A stretch of DNA of 64,000 nucleotides from Synechococcales cyanobacterium C42_A2020_086 (GCA_015272325.1 JACYLU010000016.1:62001-126000); one strand, 5' to 3'. Positions 46,869 through 55,949 are shown, numbered from the stretch's first letter. Notes: generated by a model from the sequence alone, not told the origin. Numbers and translations are program-made.

Positions 46869-47774
46869 ATGCATGTGCTCATTCTGGGTAACGCAGCAGA
46901 TGCCCATGCGGCCCATATACATCAGGTGCTAGAGCAGCGTGGGGTCTCGGTTGCCTACTGGGATACCCAGCAGTTTCCAAGTCGGCTCTGTCTGTCGTGG
47001 CAGCCGGGTACCCGCCGCGGCAGTTTGCGCTTGCCCAATGCCCAGCCGTTGCCGTTGACCGAGATTCACAGCGTCTTCTGGCGCAGTTTTTCTGGAGTGT
47101 GGGTGCCGCAGTTGAACGATCCTCGGCAGCAGGTCATTGCGACTCAAGATGCGATGAGTGCTCTACGCTCCCTGATGCAAGCTTGTCCGGGACGCTGGGT
47201 GAATTCTTGGCAGGCGTACCAATTTCATCAGGAAAAGCCGCTGCAGCTCGGCACTGCTCAGCAGCTCGGGGTAGCCATTCCAGCTACGCTGATCAGCAAT
47301 GACCCCATTCAGGTCAGTGAATTTGCCCAGCGGTATAAACGAGCGATCTTTAAGCCGGTGTATGGTGGGGCGCACACCCAATGGCTGACGGCGGACCATC
47401 TCAACCCGGAGCGACTGCGCCTTGCTCTCTCACTATCACCCGTGACGCTGCAAGAATATATTCCCGGCACCAACATCCGCACCTACGTGATTGGCAACAC
47501 AGTGTATGCCGCAGAAATTCGCAGCGATGCTCTCGACTTTCGCGAGGACGAAGCCGCCCAACTGCTGCCGCTCGATCTGCCCGATGCAGTTTGGCAGCAG
47601 TGTCTAGCCATTGCCCAGGCTTTTTTCTTGACCTGGACAGCCATCGACTGGCGGCGGACACCAACCGGAGACTATGTCTTTCTAGAAGCCAATCCCAGCC
47701 CCATGTTTCTGCATTTTGAGCAGCAAACCGGCTTTCCGATTACTGATCAGCTGGTGGCGCTGCTGACGGCGTAG
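46869..47774 (+). CDS. ATP-grasp ester ligase for the graspetide
   Basis: A 301-residue ATP-grasp protein of the MvdD/MvdC/PsnB type, which activates Glu side chains by phosphorylation and joins them to Thr hydroxyls. Seen: N-terminal Rossmann-like start MHVLILGNAADAHAAHIHQV, the ATP-binding strand FKPVYGGAHTQ, LQEYIPGTNIRTYVIG, and the metal-binding end DYVFLEANPSPMFLHFEQQTG, which closely matches microviridin ligases (EANPSP in place of EVNPNP). It starts 11 bp after the precursor stop. Its 3' end overlaps the convergent PEP-CTERM gene by 35 bp. Only one ligase is present, which fits plesiocin-type rather than microviridin pathways. Confidence 0.88.
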   Translation: MHVLILGNAADAHAAHIHQVLEQRGVSVAYWDTQQFPSRLCLSWQPGTRRGSLRLPNAQPLPLTEIHSVFWRSFSGVWVPQLNDPRQQVIATQDAMSALRSLMQACPGRWVNSWQAYQFHQEKPLQLGTAQQLGVAIPATLISNDPIQVSEFAQRYKRAIFKPVYGGAHTQWLTADHLNPERLRLALSLSPVTLQEYIPGTNIRTYVIGNTVYAAEIRSDALDFREDEAAQLLPLDLPDAVWQQCLAIAQAFFLTWTAIDWRRTPTGDYVFLEANPSPMFLHFEQQTGFPITDQLVALLTA

Positions 47775-48576
47775 CAGCTGCTGTTTTACGAGACATCGAC
47801 CGCAAGTACAGTAGCGCAGCTAGGACCAACAGCCCAGCAAATGCAGACGGCTCGGGAATCGCCCTGACGTTAGCTTGGTTGTGCTTAGTTTCAGTTAAAC
47901 GTAGCTCGATGGGTGTGTCGAACGTGCGGGAGTAGCGGCCAGCAACAGTGGTCAGCGCAACGGTTTGGTTCCCTCTGGTTCTCAAGCGCTGCCGCAACAG
48001 TGCGAAATCTACATAAGGATTTGACTGAAACTGGATCGGGCTGGGGGTGCCAGGCAATCCGAGCTGTCCAAACAGCTTAAACGAGTCGAGACGCGCTCCG
48101 GTGAGATGGTCGAGGATCTGAACGTGGATGCGGCCCTTGGCAGAGGCCGTCTCTCGCTGGGGCTGATCGAGAGCAACTTTCAGCCGCAGCCGCAGCAGGA
48201 AATCAAAGACAAAGGTTTCTTGAGCGCCCACTGAAAAAGTATTGATCACGCCCGCTGTACTGCTCGCTGTCCCAGTGTAATTTCGACCGTTGCCCACCGT
48301 GCGGCTCGACGAGAGATTGCCGCCCACAGTGGGTAAGGCGGTAGCTCTGGCTCTGGCTCGGCCTCTCACCTCGCCGGAAATCGTCTGCAGATTCACATCG
48401 GTTTTTGTAAACGTGTCGAGATCTATCGGCGTGTGAGAGAAGTTGCCAAACACCGCATCCCCGTGGGACGAGGCTAGAGTCGCTGCCTCGGCAGGTAGGG
48501 TAGCCACGGTGGCCCCAAAGAGCAGGGGAGCAGTGAGCCGTAGCAGGGTACGAGCAGATCCTAACGCTAGTTTCAT
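47740..48576 (-). CDS. PEP-CTERM secreted protein
   Basis: A 278-residue protein with a signal peptide (LLRLTAPLLFGATVATLPAEA), a beta-rich body of no recognised family and a C-terminal sorting signal IPEPSAFAGLLVLAALLY followed by RSMSRK. This is the PEP-CTERM architecture processed by exosortases, so the exosortase at 9.6 kb is its probable enzyme. A 14-residue Ala/Pro-rich extension after the basic residues is slightly longer than usual. The gene ends inside the ATP-grasp gene (35 bp overlap, opposite strands), which may be chance. Confidence 0.85.
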   Translation of the reverse strand: MKLALGSARTLLRLTAPLLFGATVATLPAEAATLASSHGDAVFGNFSHTPIDLDTFTKTDVNLQTISGEVRGRARARATALPTVGGNLSSSRTVGNGRNYTGTASSTAGVINTFSVGAQETFVFDFLLRLRLKVALDQPQRETASAKGRIHVQILDHLTGARLDSFKLFGQLGLPGTPSPIQFQSNPYVDFALLRQRLRTRGNQTVALTTVAGRYSRTFDTPIELRLTETKHNQANVRAIPEPSAFAGLLVLAALLYLRSMSRKTAAATPSAAPPADQ

Positions 48577-49261
48577 AACGGGTGTTTTGGTATGAAAGGT
48601 TTGTTCAGCTCGGAATCACACGACGGATGCTTCAACCCTGGACTATGTTGCTTCACGCACTGTATGGATCAGCGCGATCAATCAATCGGTGCGATTAGTC
48701 AATCAGCGCAATTGATCGATCACCTTAGGCAGCATTGACCCTATTTCGTCTCACTAGGGGCCTCACAGGGGATCCCATATGCGTCACAGCTACTATCACA
48801 GTTCAAATCTCAGTGCTATTACAGAGATTCTAGCGTGGGGCACTTAAGGGATAAATAAATCGCGGCCTGCCTTTTGTAAGAGTTGCGTGAATTTGTTTGT
48901 CCGGGTATAAATTTTTTTTGAGCTACTGCTCCGATACGGATATCCGCTCTTGAGATGAACTCTAGATTGACTCTTGAGAGTGACAGACCAGGAAAGTAGG
49001 GCAACTCCTGACTTGGCATGAAGGAGTAGCAGCAGCGGATCGACCGCCTAAAAGACTGGACAACACGCCGCTGCCCTAGAGGGCAGCGGAGCCACCTCAA
49101 TCGCTCTGGGTACATGTTCTGTGAACTGTTCTTGGAACTGCCCTCGGAGATGAACCTTGGCTTTGCAGGTGCTCCTCTGCTATTGATTCTGCTATCGATT
49201 AGGACTGTAGAATTAGGCTTGTAAATTGGCTTGTCTACTGCCATCGCTTTGGAGCCAAACC
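48577..49261. other. Intergenic region
   Basis: About 680 bp between divergent genes. It is rich in ATCAATC/GATCAATC short repeats near 48670-48725. A 150-codon minus-strand ORF spans 48819-49271 but overlaps the next gene start and has no family resemblance. No RNA gene was recognised. Confidence 0.5.
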
Positions 49262-49669
49262 ATGACTGCAACCCTAAAGGAGTTCTTGGAAGCCTGCGAA
49301 ACCCTAGGATTACTGCGCCTGATTGTCACGAGCAGTGCAGCAGTTCTCGAAGTGCGAGGCACAATCCAGAACTTGTTCTACGCCGAGTTGCCTAAGGGAA
49401 GATATGCCAACCTGCACCAAGAGCTTTACGAATTCCATCTCAATCTAGACAAAATTGCTCAGGTGAAGTTTGAAACCGGCGTCGCGAAACGAGGCAACTT
49501 TACCACCTACGCAATTCGCCTACTCGATGAACAGGGTGAGTCTGCCCTCAGTCTGTTCTTGCAGTGGGGCAAACCGGGCGAGTATGCACCTGGTCAGGTC
49601 GAGGCGTGGCAAGCACTAAAGCAGCAGTACGGTGAGATCTGGCAGCCGGCTCCCATGGCGGCACTTTAG
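49262..49669 (+). CDS. ChuX/HutX-family haem-utilisation-like protein
   Basis: A 135-residue soluble protein starting MTATLKEFLEACETLGLLR. The central segment FHLNLDKIAQVKFETG and LSLFLQWGKPG resemble the HutX/ChuX/HugX fold, in which a small protein binds haem or a related tetrapyrrole. The ATG at 49262 directly precedes the conserved start; the frame opens at 49226. No haem uptake genes are nearby. In cyanobacteria these proteins are small single copies with no clear role. The family call is moderate. Confidence 0.55.
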   Translation: MTATLKEFLEACETLGLLRLIVTSSAAVLEVRGTIQNLFYAELPKGRYANLHQELYEFHLNLDKIAQVKFETGVAKRGNFTTYAIRLLDEQGESALSLFLQWGKPGEYAPGQVEAWQALKQQYGEIWQPAPMAAL

Positions 49670-49767
49670 GCAGACGACTGGCGGATCAGCAGAGGAGCGA
49701 GAGACCAAAGAAAAAAAATAGATAAAAAGCTGATAAAAAGCTAGAGAACACATCAGAGAATACATCT

Positions 49768-50619
49768 ATGAAATGGCAATGGCGGCTCTTTTGGGGGGTG
49801 GGGTTAATTCTCCTGTGGCTTTTGTGCAGTGGGGTCGCTTGGGCAGGTCCCGTGTCCCAAGACCCCCTCTCCCAGCGGTTAGCCCAGTATCCTCACTGGC
49901 AGGGAAAACCGCCCGTGCAGCCCGCCCGAGGCGACTTAATTTATCCAGACTGGTTTGCGGGCAACTGGCAGGTGACGACGACGCTAGTGGATCTGCAGGC
50001 CCCCTTGGCTCCTGAGAAGGTCACGCCTGGTTTTGAGAGTAACCGACAGTTTCTGAATCAGCCCGTTGCCTTCCGGGTTCGCTTTGTTCAAGCACCTGTG
50101 CAGTCTTGGCTGACAGCAATTGTTCCCCAGAAGGGCATTGTGTCCGACCGCGCGTTTAATGGCACTAGCCTGGCCAAAGCCTATTTGGGAGAGCAAGCCG
50201 TGCGAGCCGTGAAGGTAGATCCTCGCAACCCCAATCGGCAGATTACACTGCTGAAAAACAACCGGCAGCTCGTCTCAACAGTGACGGACCGCGCGACCGC
50301 TGCTCCAACTGCTGATCAGTTTCTCAGCAGCGAATTCTTTCGGCAGGAATTTCGTGGTGCACCCCAAATCTACTTCAATGAAGTGGAGAATACCACTGCC
50401 TACACCTACCACCCAGACGCAGAGCAGCCCACTCAGCCAGCCATCACCGCTGACCAAGTCACAGCAGTTTACCTGTCTCCGCAGGACCCAGACTACTTCA
50501 AAACCCTGGCCAGCGATCATCCCTTTGCGGAGCCACGACCAGTCGCCCTCTACCGTTACCACCTGGAGTTTTTCAAGCTCGCCACTAGCGACGAATCGAA
50601 TGAGGCCGCGACCAGATAA
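49768..50619 (+). CDS. DUF6816 family secreted protein
   Basis: A 283-residue protein with a clear signal peptide (WGVGLILLWLLCSGVAWAGP) and a soluble body starting DPLSQRLAQYPHWQGKPP and GDLIYPDWFAGNWQVTTTL, which I recognise as the cyanobacterial/plastid DUF6816 family. Export to the periplasm or thylakoid lumen is expected. The function is unknown. Its 3' end overlaps the convergent transglutaminase gene by 35 bp. Confidence 0.6.
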   Translation: MKWQWRLFWGVGLILLWLLCSGVAWAGPVSQDPLSQRLAQYPHWQGKPPVQPARGDLIYPDWFAGNWQVTTTLVDLQAPLAPEKVTPGFESNRQFLNQPVAFRVRFVQAPVQSWLTAIVPQKGIVSDRAFNGTSLAKAYLGEQAVRAVKVDPRNPNRQITLLKNNRQLVSTVTDRATAAPTADQFLSSEFFRQEFRGAPQIYFNEVENTTAYTYHPDAEQPTQPAITADQVTAVYLSPQDPDYFKTLASDHPFAEPRPVALYRYHLEFFKLATSDESNEAATR

Positions 50620-52930
50620 CGTGCCGCAGCGGTTTCTGGAGCTGGGTCTTGAGATGCTTCAGGTGCCGTTGTAAAGCGGCGAGATCGGCAGGCTGTCCTC
50701 CGTAGCGCCAGTCCACATAGGCACGGGAAATTTCGTCGATGGCTTTAGCGCGCTCGATGGGTTGCTGAACTCGACAGTCGGCCGCATATTCAAGCGGGGT
50801 TTGGGCAGGCGACTTGGGGAAGCCGTGGAGTGCTAAGTGCCGTAGCATTTGCTGATACAGCGCTTCCATAGGCGGCAGCTTCGCCAGCCAGCGTCGATAG
50901 CACCAGTGTCGCCAACCCCTCCAGCTCAACCAGCCCAAGAAGCCAACACTAGTAAGCAGACCGCACCCAGCTAAAATTCCTAGCCATCCGCGAGAAAACA
51001 GCGCCACTAGCCCGCTGAGCACTCCCCCAATCAGGGTGACAAGCTGCTGGAACAGACGAGTTAAAAAGCCCGTGAGTGGCGACGGCAGCCAGCCAGCGAC
51101 CCAGTTCCAAGCCTGCCGCAAAACTCCAAAGGTTTCGGTTTCCTCGATGGAGACCGGCAGCAGCTCATGACCAGGAATAGGATCGAAAGCGAACCAGCCA
51201 TATTTGTGAAAGTACACTTCGGTTACGGCATGAGCATCAATATTTTGCACAACATAGAAGCCTGTGAGCGGGTTGAACTCGCCGCTACCAAACCCCATGA
51301 CTAAACGAGCAGGAATGCCAATTGACCGCAGCATGACCGTGAGAACTGTCGTAAAGTGGTCGGGGTAGCCTCCTTCATACTTGAATAGAAATGCCTCGAC
51401 GAGATCTTCGTTGTCGGCAAAGAAAGGCAGATCCGGCTGAATAGTATAGTTCTGCTTCAGGTATTGCGCTAGATAAAGCACCTGCTCGTAGGGTGTAGTC
51501 AACGGCTTGGGCGAACCAGCCAGAATGGCCTTGGTTTTTTCCTGGACTCGCGCCGCTACTTCGGGGGGAAGCTGCAAATAATAATCGCGAATGGCGGCTG
51601 GAGCGCGACTCGTCGCCTGCTGCAATTGGGTGCGGTTGCGGTAAGGCACCTCAGAAACCACACTGTAGGTCAACCCTTCCGATAGGGGCACCGGCGAACG
51701 CAGGCTGCCTTCGGCATCTAGGGCGATTTGATCGGTTGGGAAGTACAGCTCCTTAGCTTCGTAGAGGGCAGGAATCAAGTTGGGCAGATCTGAAACAATC
51801 GTGTAAGACTGAATGACTTCCCGCGTGCGGTTCAGCGTTACCGACCACGGCAGCGTAAATCGGAATGACCATACTGGACGCTCCAAGGTTTGCAGCTGCT
51901 CCTCAGCATTGCGCGAAATCTCCCAGCCCTGCCCGGTATAGCGATCAAATGCCAACACCCGCCAATAGCCAGGAGCTTGGGAACGAACCCGCATCACGAC
52001 TCGCGGCTTCAAGATCCCGCGCAAATTCTGATTAATTCGACTATTGAAGCCGTAGTAGACTTCTGGGTTGAGTTCTCCCGGTCCCTGCTCCTGGTTTAGC
52101 CCACCACCGCCGCTGCCCGGTGTTCCCTGCCGCACGTAGCCCGAGTTCAAAATGGTACTAGGATTGAACTCCTCCTGCATCGGAATCGGCGTACTCACTG
52201 GAAAAGAGCGCAACTGATAGCCAGGAAAGCGGGGCAGCACCAGAAAGATCACTAGCCCCAAGCCGCCAATCAGCAGCAGAAACCGTCCGAGCGGCTGCCA
52301 TGAAATAGGAGAGCGCGTGCGCTGCCAGGAAGAGGGAGCTAATCCCAGTCGCGAGCGGTAGTCTAGCATCAGCACGGGAACAGCTAACCCCAGAAACACT
52401 AAAATTAGAGGCGCTAAGGTTAGCGTTTGGCTGAGGGTGGCTGCCACTCCCAACAGGATCAGGGCAATCACGACAGAGTAGCCCAAATCTTTTCGTCGGG
52501 GTAAGTCAAAACTGTGAAACACCTGAAGGTGAATGAGCAACGTTGCCAACGCTAGCCGCGTATCGTTGCGTTCACCCCACAGGCGCGTAAAAAAAGCTGC
52601 CAACGCCAGGAGCATGGCGATAGCAATGCAGAATTTAACTGGGATATTGCGTTTGTAACGCTGTAACCAGCTCCAGACCGCTCCCACACCACTTGCAGGA
52701 ACTGCCCAAGCGCTGATCCCCAAGGCATCGGCGCTATCGGCGGCAGCGAGATCCGTAGCTATAATACCAACCGCCACCAGTGCCTGAACCAAGACGCGCA
52801 GCAGCACAGAATTCTCTGGTTCAACGGGGGGCTGCTGTTGAAAGCGGTGCCATAGGCGCTGCCCAAACGGTAGATGGAGCAAGGCAACGCGACTTCGAGA
52901 AACGGGTTTCCCTACGGGACGGGTAGACAT
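50585..52930 (-). CDS. TgpA-type membrane protein with transglutaminase-like domain
   Basis: About 781 residues. The N-terminal third has about seven membrane segments (DUF3488-type, for example LATLLIHLQVFHSF and LGVAATLSQTLTLAPLILVFLGL). The middle (about 460-610) is a transglutaminase-like domain with Cys replaced by a YPDHFTTVLTVMLRS segment, followed by GIPARLVMGFGSGE and DAHAVTEVYFHKYGWFAFDP, the His and Asp of the triad. A further membrane segment and DUF4129-like tail follow. The usual catalytic Cys (DCEHF/DCDYF) reads DHF with no Cys here, so activity is doubtful. The start at 52930 gives MSTRPVGKP; the frame opens at 52951. Confidence 0.8.
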   Translation of the reverse strand: MSTRPVGKPVSRSRVALLHLPFGQRLWHRFQQQPPVEPENSVLLRVLVQALVAVGIIATDLAAADSADALGISAWAVPASGVGAVWSWLQRYKRNIPVKFCIAIAMLLALAAFFTRLWGERNDTRLALATLLIHLQVFHSFDLPRRKDLGYSVVIALILLGVAATLSQTLTLAPLILVFLGLAVPVLMLDYRSRLGLAPSSWQRTRSPISWQPLGRFLLLIGGLGLVIFLVLPRFPGYQLRSFPVSTPIPMQEEFNPSTILNSGYVRQGTPGSGGGGLNQEQGPGELNPEVYYGFNSRINQNLRGILKPRVVMRVRSQAPGYWRVLAFDRYTGQGWEISRNAEEQLQTLERPVWSFRFTLPWSVTLNRTREVIQSYTIVSDLPNLIPALYEAKELYFPTDQIALDAEGSLRSPVPLSEGLTYSVVSEVPYRNRTQLQQATSRAPAAIRDYYLQLPPEVAARVQEKTKAILAGSPKPLTTPYEQVLYLAQYLKQNYTIQPDLPFFADNEDLVEAFLFKYEGGYPDHFTTVLTVMLRSIGIPARLVMGFGSGEFNPLTGFYVVQNIDAHAVTEVYFHKYGWFAFDPIPGHELLPVSIEETETFGVLRQAWNWVAGWLPSPLTGFLTRLFQQLVTLIGGVLSGLVALFSRGWLGILAGCGLLTSVGFLGWLSWRGWRHWCYRRWLAKLPPMEALYQQMLRHLALHGFPKSPAQTPLEYAADCRVQQPIERAKAIDEISRAYVDWRYGGQPADLAALQRHLKHLKTQLQKPLRHVIWSRPHSIRR

Positions 52931-53324
52931 GGGGTTCGAACCGGGGGTCAATATCAGAGTTGAGCCTGGACTATCTCACGTTCCATTCTTGACTCACCCT
53001 TAGAATTCACACGGTGGTGCACCAAATAACCCCTACTTTAACGAACCTCACACCCTAGTTGCCCAGGATGACCCCGATAGGACCTATATAGAACCTCCAT
53101 AGGATATGTGAGCACAATTTGAGATGCACGTTGAGATGCACAAATCCTATTGAGCGGTTATAACCATCATTCACTGGTCATCATGCCTGACTGGTGACTC
53201 GAAACTCTAGCCGCGTCTGCCCAGGGAAACCCACTTCACAATCACTCAAAATCACTCAAACCCACAAGCAGCGACATCAACGAAAGAGCAACCCTTCGAT
53301 CACAAACAGACGTGAACCCAGCCG
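52931..53324. other. Intergenic region with two tandem duplications
   Basis: About 390 bp. A 12-bp unit TTGAGATGCACG/A occurs twice at 53119-53142 and a 10-bp unit ATCACTCAAA twice at 53241-53260. It should hold the promoter of the TgpA-like gene. No ORF is supported. Confidence 0.5.
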
Positions 53325-54374
53325 CTATTCAGACAGAATCTGGACAGCAAACGTCAGCACAGAGGGTTCCGGCAGATTCAGCTGCACATCCAACAGATAG
53401 GTCTCGTTGGGGCGCAGCGAGTAGCGTTCAACTTGTAGTTCACCCGCATCAGAGCATTCGGCAGCGGCAACAGCAGACTCAGGAATATCTTGCCAGCTCA
53501 ACCGGCCTGCGCAGGGAAAATGTCCCTGAATGTGCACCCGATGGCGGTCTGGATCGTACTCAGCCTCCAGTGTCAGCGCACCAGTAGACGTCAACCACTG
53601 ACGAGTGATACGAGGATGCTCAGGCGATAATTCCAGCGTCATCAGATCGAGCAGATCGCGGGCAGCAATCAGTGCCAGCGCCATTTGCTGGGTAGAGGTG
53701 GCTACGTTGTAGTGGCTGGGAACCTGAGCAGAGTCTGGCAGGGTCGGACGAGAGTGAGTTAGGCTTCCACTCCGGCTGGGGGCAGCGAGCACTAGCCCTG
53801 CCAACTGATTCAGCGTTTGCGGTTGATTAGGAAACAGGGTTTCGACAACGCGCACCAGCTTCACGCCCTGTTTAACAGACGACTGCACCACCTGCCGACA
53901 CTGGTCGAATAGCTGCACCAGTAGCGCCTCAGGAACAGGAATAGGCAGATTCAGGGCTTGCAGTTGCGTGGCCCACAGCGCTGCAGGTTCAGAAGCGACA
54001 TCTGGCACTTCCGATTCATAGTCACACAGTTTTGTTTCCCAGGGGAACAAGGGGGGATTACGTTCAATTTCAGCGCGCAGCCTGCGCTTTATCAAAGCAT
54101 GAAAACGATCTTGCACAGCAGGTAACTCTCCGAGTTCAAATGATGAGATTTCCTCAAAGGGAATTGCACTCGATTCCATCAGCTCGGTCGGCATTCCGGG
54201 TCCTGCTTCAGAATCGAGCGGATCAAGATAAGGAAATTGCAAATCCACTGCCCCGGACTCCTCCGGACCAGTCTTTTGACTGGAATGATCCCCTGATGGC
54301 GCTGAACTAGCCGGGTCTGGTTCTTGCAACAGCCAAGCCAAAAAGTGATTTATGGCTTCTGCGTCATTATTCAT
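53325..54374 (-). CDS. patU: PatU-like protein
   Basis: A 349-residue soluble protein next to hetZ, as patU is in Anabaena. Its N-terminus (MNNDAEAINHFLAWLLQE) and C-terminal beta-rich part (SPEHPRITRQWLTSTGALTLE, VHIQGHFPCAGRLSW) fit what I remember of PatU. In heterocystous strains PatU proteins affect heterocyst pattern; the gene pair also occurs in filamentous non-heterocystous strains, where its role is unclear. Its ATG overlaps the end of hetZ by 8 bp, which indicates coupled translation. The identification leans on the hetZ neighbour. Confidence 0.65.
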   Translation of the reverse strand: MNNDAEAINHFLAWLLQEPDPASSAPSGDHSSQKTGPEESGAVDLQFPYLDPLDSEAGPGMPTELMESSAIPFEEISSFELGELPAVQDRFHALIKRRLRAEIERNPPLFPWETKLCDYESEVPDVASEPAALWATQLQALNLPIPVPEALLVQLFDQCRQVVQSSVKQGVKLVRVVETLFPNQPQTLNQLAGLVLAAPSRSGSLTHSRPTLPDSAQVPSHYNVATSTQQMALALIAARDLLDLMTLELSPEHPRITRQWLTSTGALTLEAEYDPDRHRVHIQGHFPCAGRLSWQDIPESAVAAAECSDAGELQVERYSLRPNETYLLDVQLNLPEPSVLTFAVQILSE

Positions 54375-55503
54375 CGGTTGATGCCCCTGTTCCGGATATT
54401 AAATTGTTGCGAATTTCCCAAGCTTGTTCAAGTAACTTTGTCCATTGTTTCTGAAGCTGGGTGACCGTGCAGCCCAAATGCTGAGCAATGGCGCTATCTT
54501 CCGTGCCTTGCTGCTTCAAGCGCAACAGTTCCTGCTGCTGAGGGGTGAGACCCGAGTGAAACGACTGCCACTGCTGCGGCGTCAGTCCCAAATTGCGCTC
54601 TAGGTCTGCTTCTAGCCACTGGTGAACGAGTTCCCAATGATGAGACAGAGCAAAGCGAACCAGATGATACTTAAATCGCTGCTGCAAATAGTCGCGCTGC
54701 CGAGCCGATAGCCCCAGAATGGCTTCAATTTCGTTGGCTGGCAGATCCTGAAGTCGTAGGGCGAAATAATCGGCACAGTCCTGCTGCTGCTTATCTTCCA
54801 AGTAATTCATCAACTCTTGAATCACCACCGTTCGCAGCGTATCTTCCGGAAGATCTGGCTCCTGCGCCATTTGTTCTCGCACCTGTGGCAGGGGGATAGT
54901 CGGTCGCCCCTCGGCTTCTCCAGACGCTCCTTCTGCTGCTTGCTCAATGTCCACCATCGTTTCGGGCGGCTGCTGCTGCGAAAAGGTTTGGGCACGCAGA
55001 ATGATCAGTTGCTGGGTACGATGGCCAGGCAGCGGAATGCGGCGTTTGCCGTAGCGCTCGGTAAACCCCATGTACTCCGCCAGTTCTAGCAGCGTGCGAG
55101 GGCGATAGGTTGCAGCTAGCTGGTTCTCGCGCCGAAACGCATTCAGCGATTCAATGTAGATCGTTTGCAAAAAATCCTCGATGAGCGTCAACCGAGCTTG
55201 ATAGCTGGATTGGACCTGTGGAGGCGTAATGTAGCGATAAACAATGGCGCTGAGGGTGCTATGCAGCTCAACCCGCCCCCGATGAGAGCCGAGCTGGTAG
55301 TATTTCAAACATTGATTCAGGCGATGCCGTGCCAAGGACATCGAAGCCTCATCAATATCGTCTGAAGCCTGAATACGCCGACTTTCTGAGCAAATGCGGG
55401 CTACCTCTGCAGTGATCCGAGTTGCCACTTCATAGCAATTCTGCTCAGAAGACTGAGTGGATTGCTTTAGTTCGCTGAAGAGCAGCTGAAAAATCGCCTC
55501 CAC
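54367..55503 (-). CDS. hetZ: HetZ-like transcription regulator
   Basis: A 378-residue protein. The segments LARHRLNQCLKYYQLGSHRG, VELHSTLSAIVYRYITPPQ, LIEDFLQTIYIESLNAFRRE and FALSHHWELVHQWLEADLER match HetZ, a DNA-binding regulator of heterocyst development in Anabaena. The C-terminal LTPQQQELLRLKQQGTEDSA and QHLGCTVTQLQKQW resemble a sigma-like helix-turn-helix. It starts with GTG at 55503, preceded by AGGAGGAG. It is co-directional and overlapping with patU. No other heterocyst gene is in the window, so a role in filament growth or another process is possible. Confidence 0.78.
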   Translation of the reverse strand: MEAIFQLLFSELKQSTQSSEQNCYEVATRITAEVARICSESRRIQASDDIDEASMSLARHRLNQCLKYYQLGSHRGRVELHSTLSAIVYRYITPPQVQSSYQARLTLIEDFLQTIYIESLNAFRRENQLAATYRPRTLLELAEYMGFTERYGKRRIPLPGHRTQQLIILRAQTFSQQQPPETMVDIEQAAEGASGEAEGRPTIPLPQVREQMAQEPDLPEDTLRTVVIQELMNYLEDKQQQDCADYFALRLQDLPANEIEAILGLSARQRDYLQQRFKYHLVRFALSHHWELVHQWLEADLERNLGLTPQQWQSFHSGLTPQQQELLRLKQQGTEDSAIAQHLGCTVTQLQKQWTKLLEQAWEIRNNLISGTGASTDE

Positions 55504-55949
55504 GCTCCTCCTATGTGTTTCCCCTGACGGTGATTGCCGCTACAAACTTAACACACGCACCCGAGATCGCCATTGCATTTGAACACCATTCATCAAAGCC
55601 TGTTCGATCACCGGAATTTGCGCCTTAAAAATTGACTAAAAATTTGTATTTATTCCCTGCACTTTAGGTATGTTTCCCGACGGGCTGGTTATCCATAGCA
55701 AGGATCGGGAACAACACTCGATGCAGGGATCGGGAACAACACTCGATACGGTTTTCGCTGCCTTTGCAGCCTGACGTTAGCAAACGAGGATAGTGCCTTG
55801 CGCTTGGCAGCGGGCAAACGAGTAGGCTTTGCAGGTTGATCCAGGCCGCCGTTTAGACTGGGAACAGCAGGTCCAACCCGGCTGAGGATCAGGTTGACCA
55901 GTCCTACTCTGCCCAATTCACGACCTACACCAACGGTCTCAGGAGCAAG
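55504..55949. other. hetZ upstream region with 25-bp duplication
   Basis: About 450 bp between divergent genes. The 21-bp block at 55702-55722 (beginning GGATCGGGAACAACAC) recurs exactly at 55727-55747, a 25-bp period. The hetZ promoter must lie in the first part. No specific regulator site was identified. Confidence 0.55.

Noticed and set aside
47740-47774. Functional antisense overlap of the ATP-grasp and PEP-CTERM genes
   Set aside because: A 35-bp tail overlap also occurs at 50585-50619; short convergent overlaps are common and give no evidence of regulation.
48819-49271. 150-codon minus-strand ORF
   Set aside because: Overlaps the start of the ChuX/HutX-like gene, composition unlike neighbouring proteins, no domain.
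53040-53060. Yfr1-type small RNA motif (CCTCACACC)
   Set aside because: The surrounding sequence lacks the two hairpins and the full conserved core; a short match by chance is likely.
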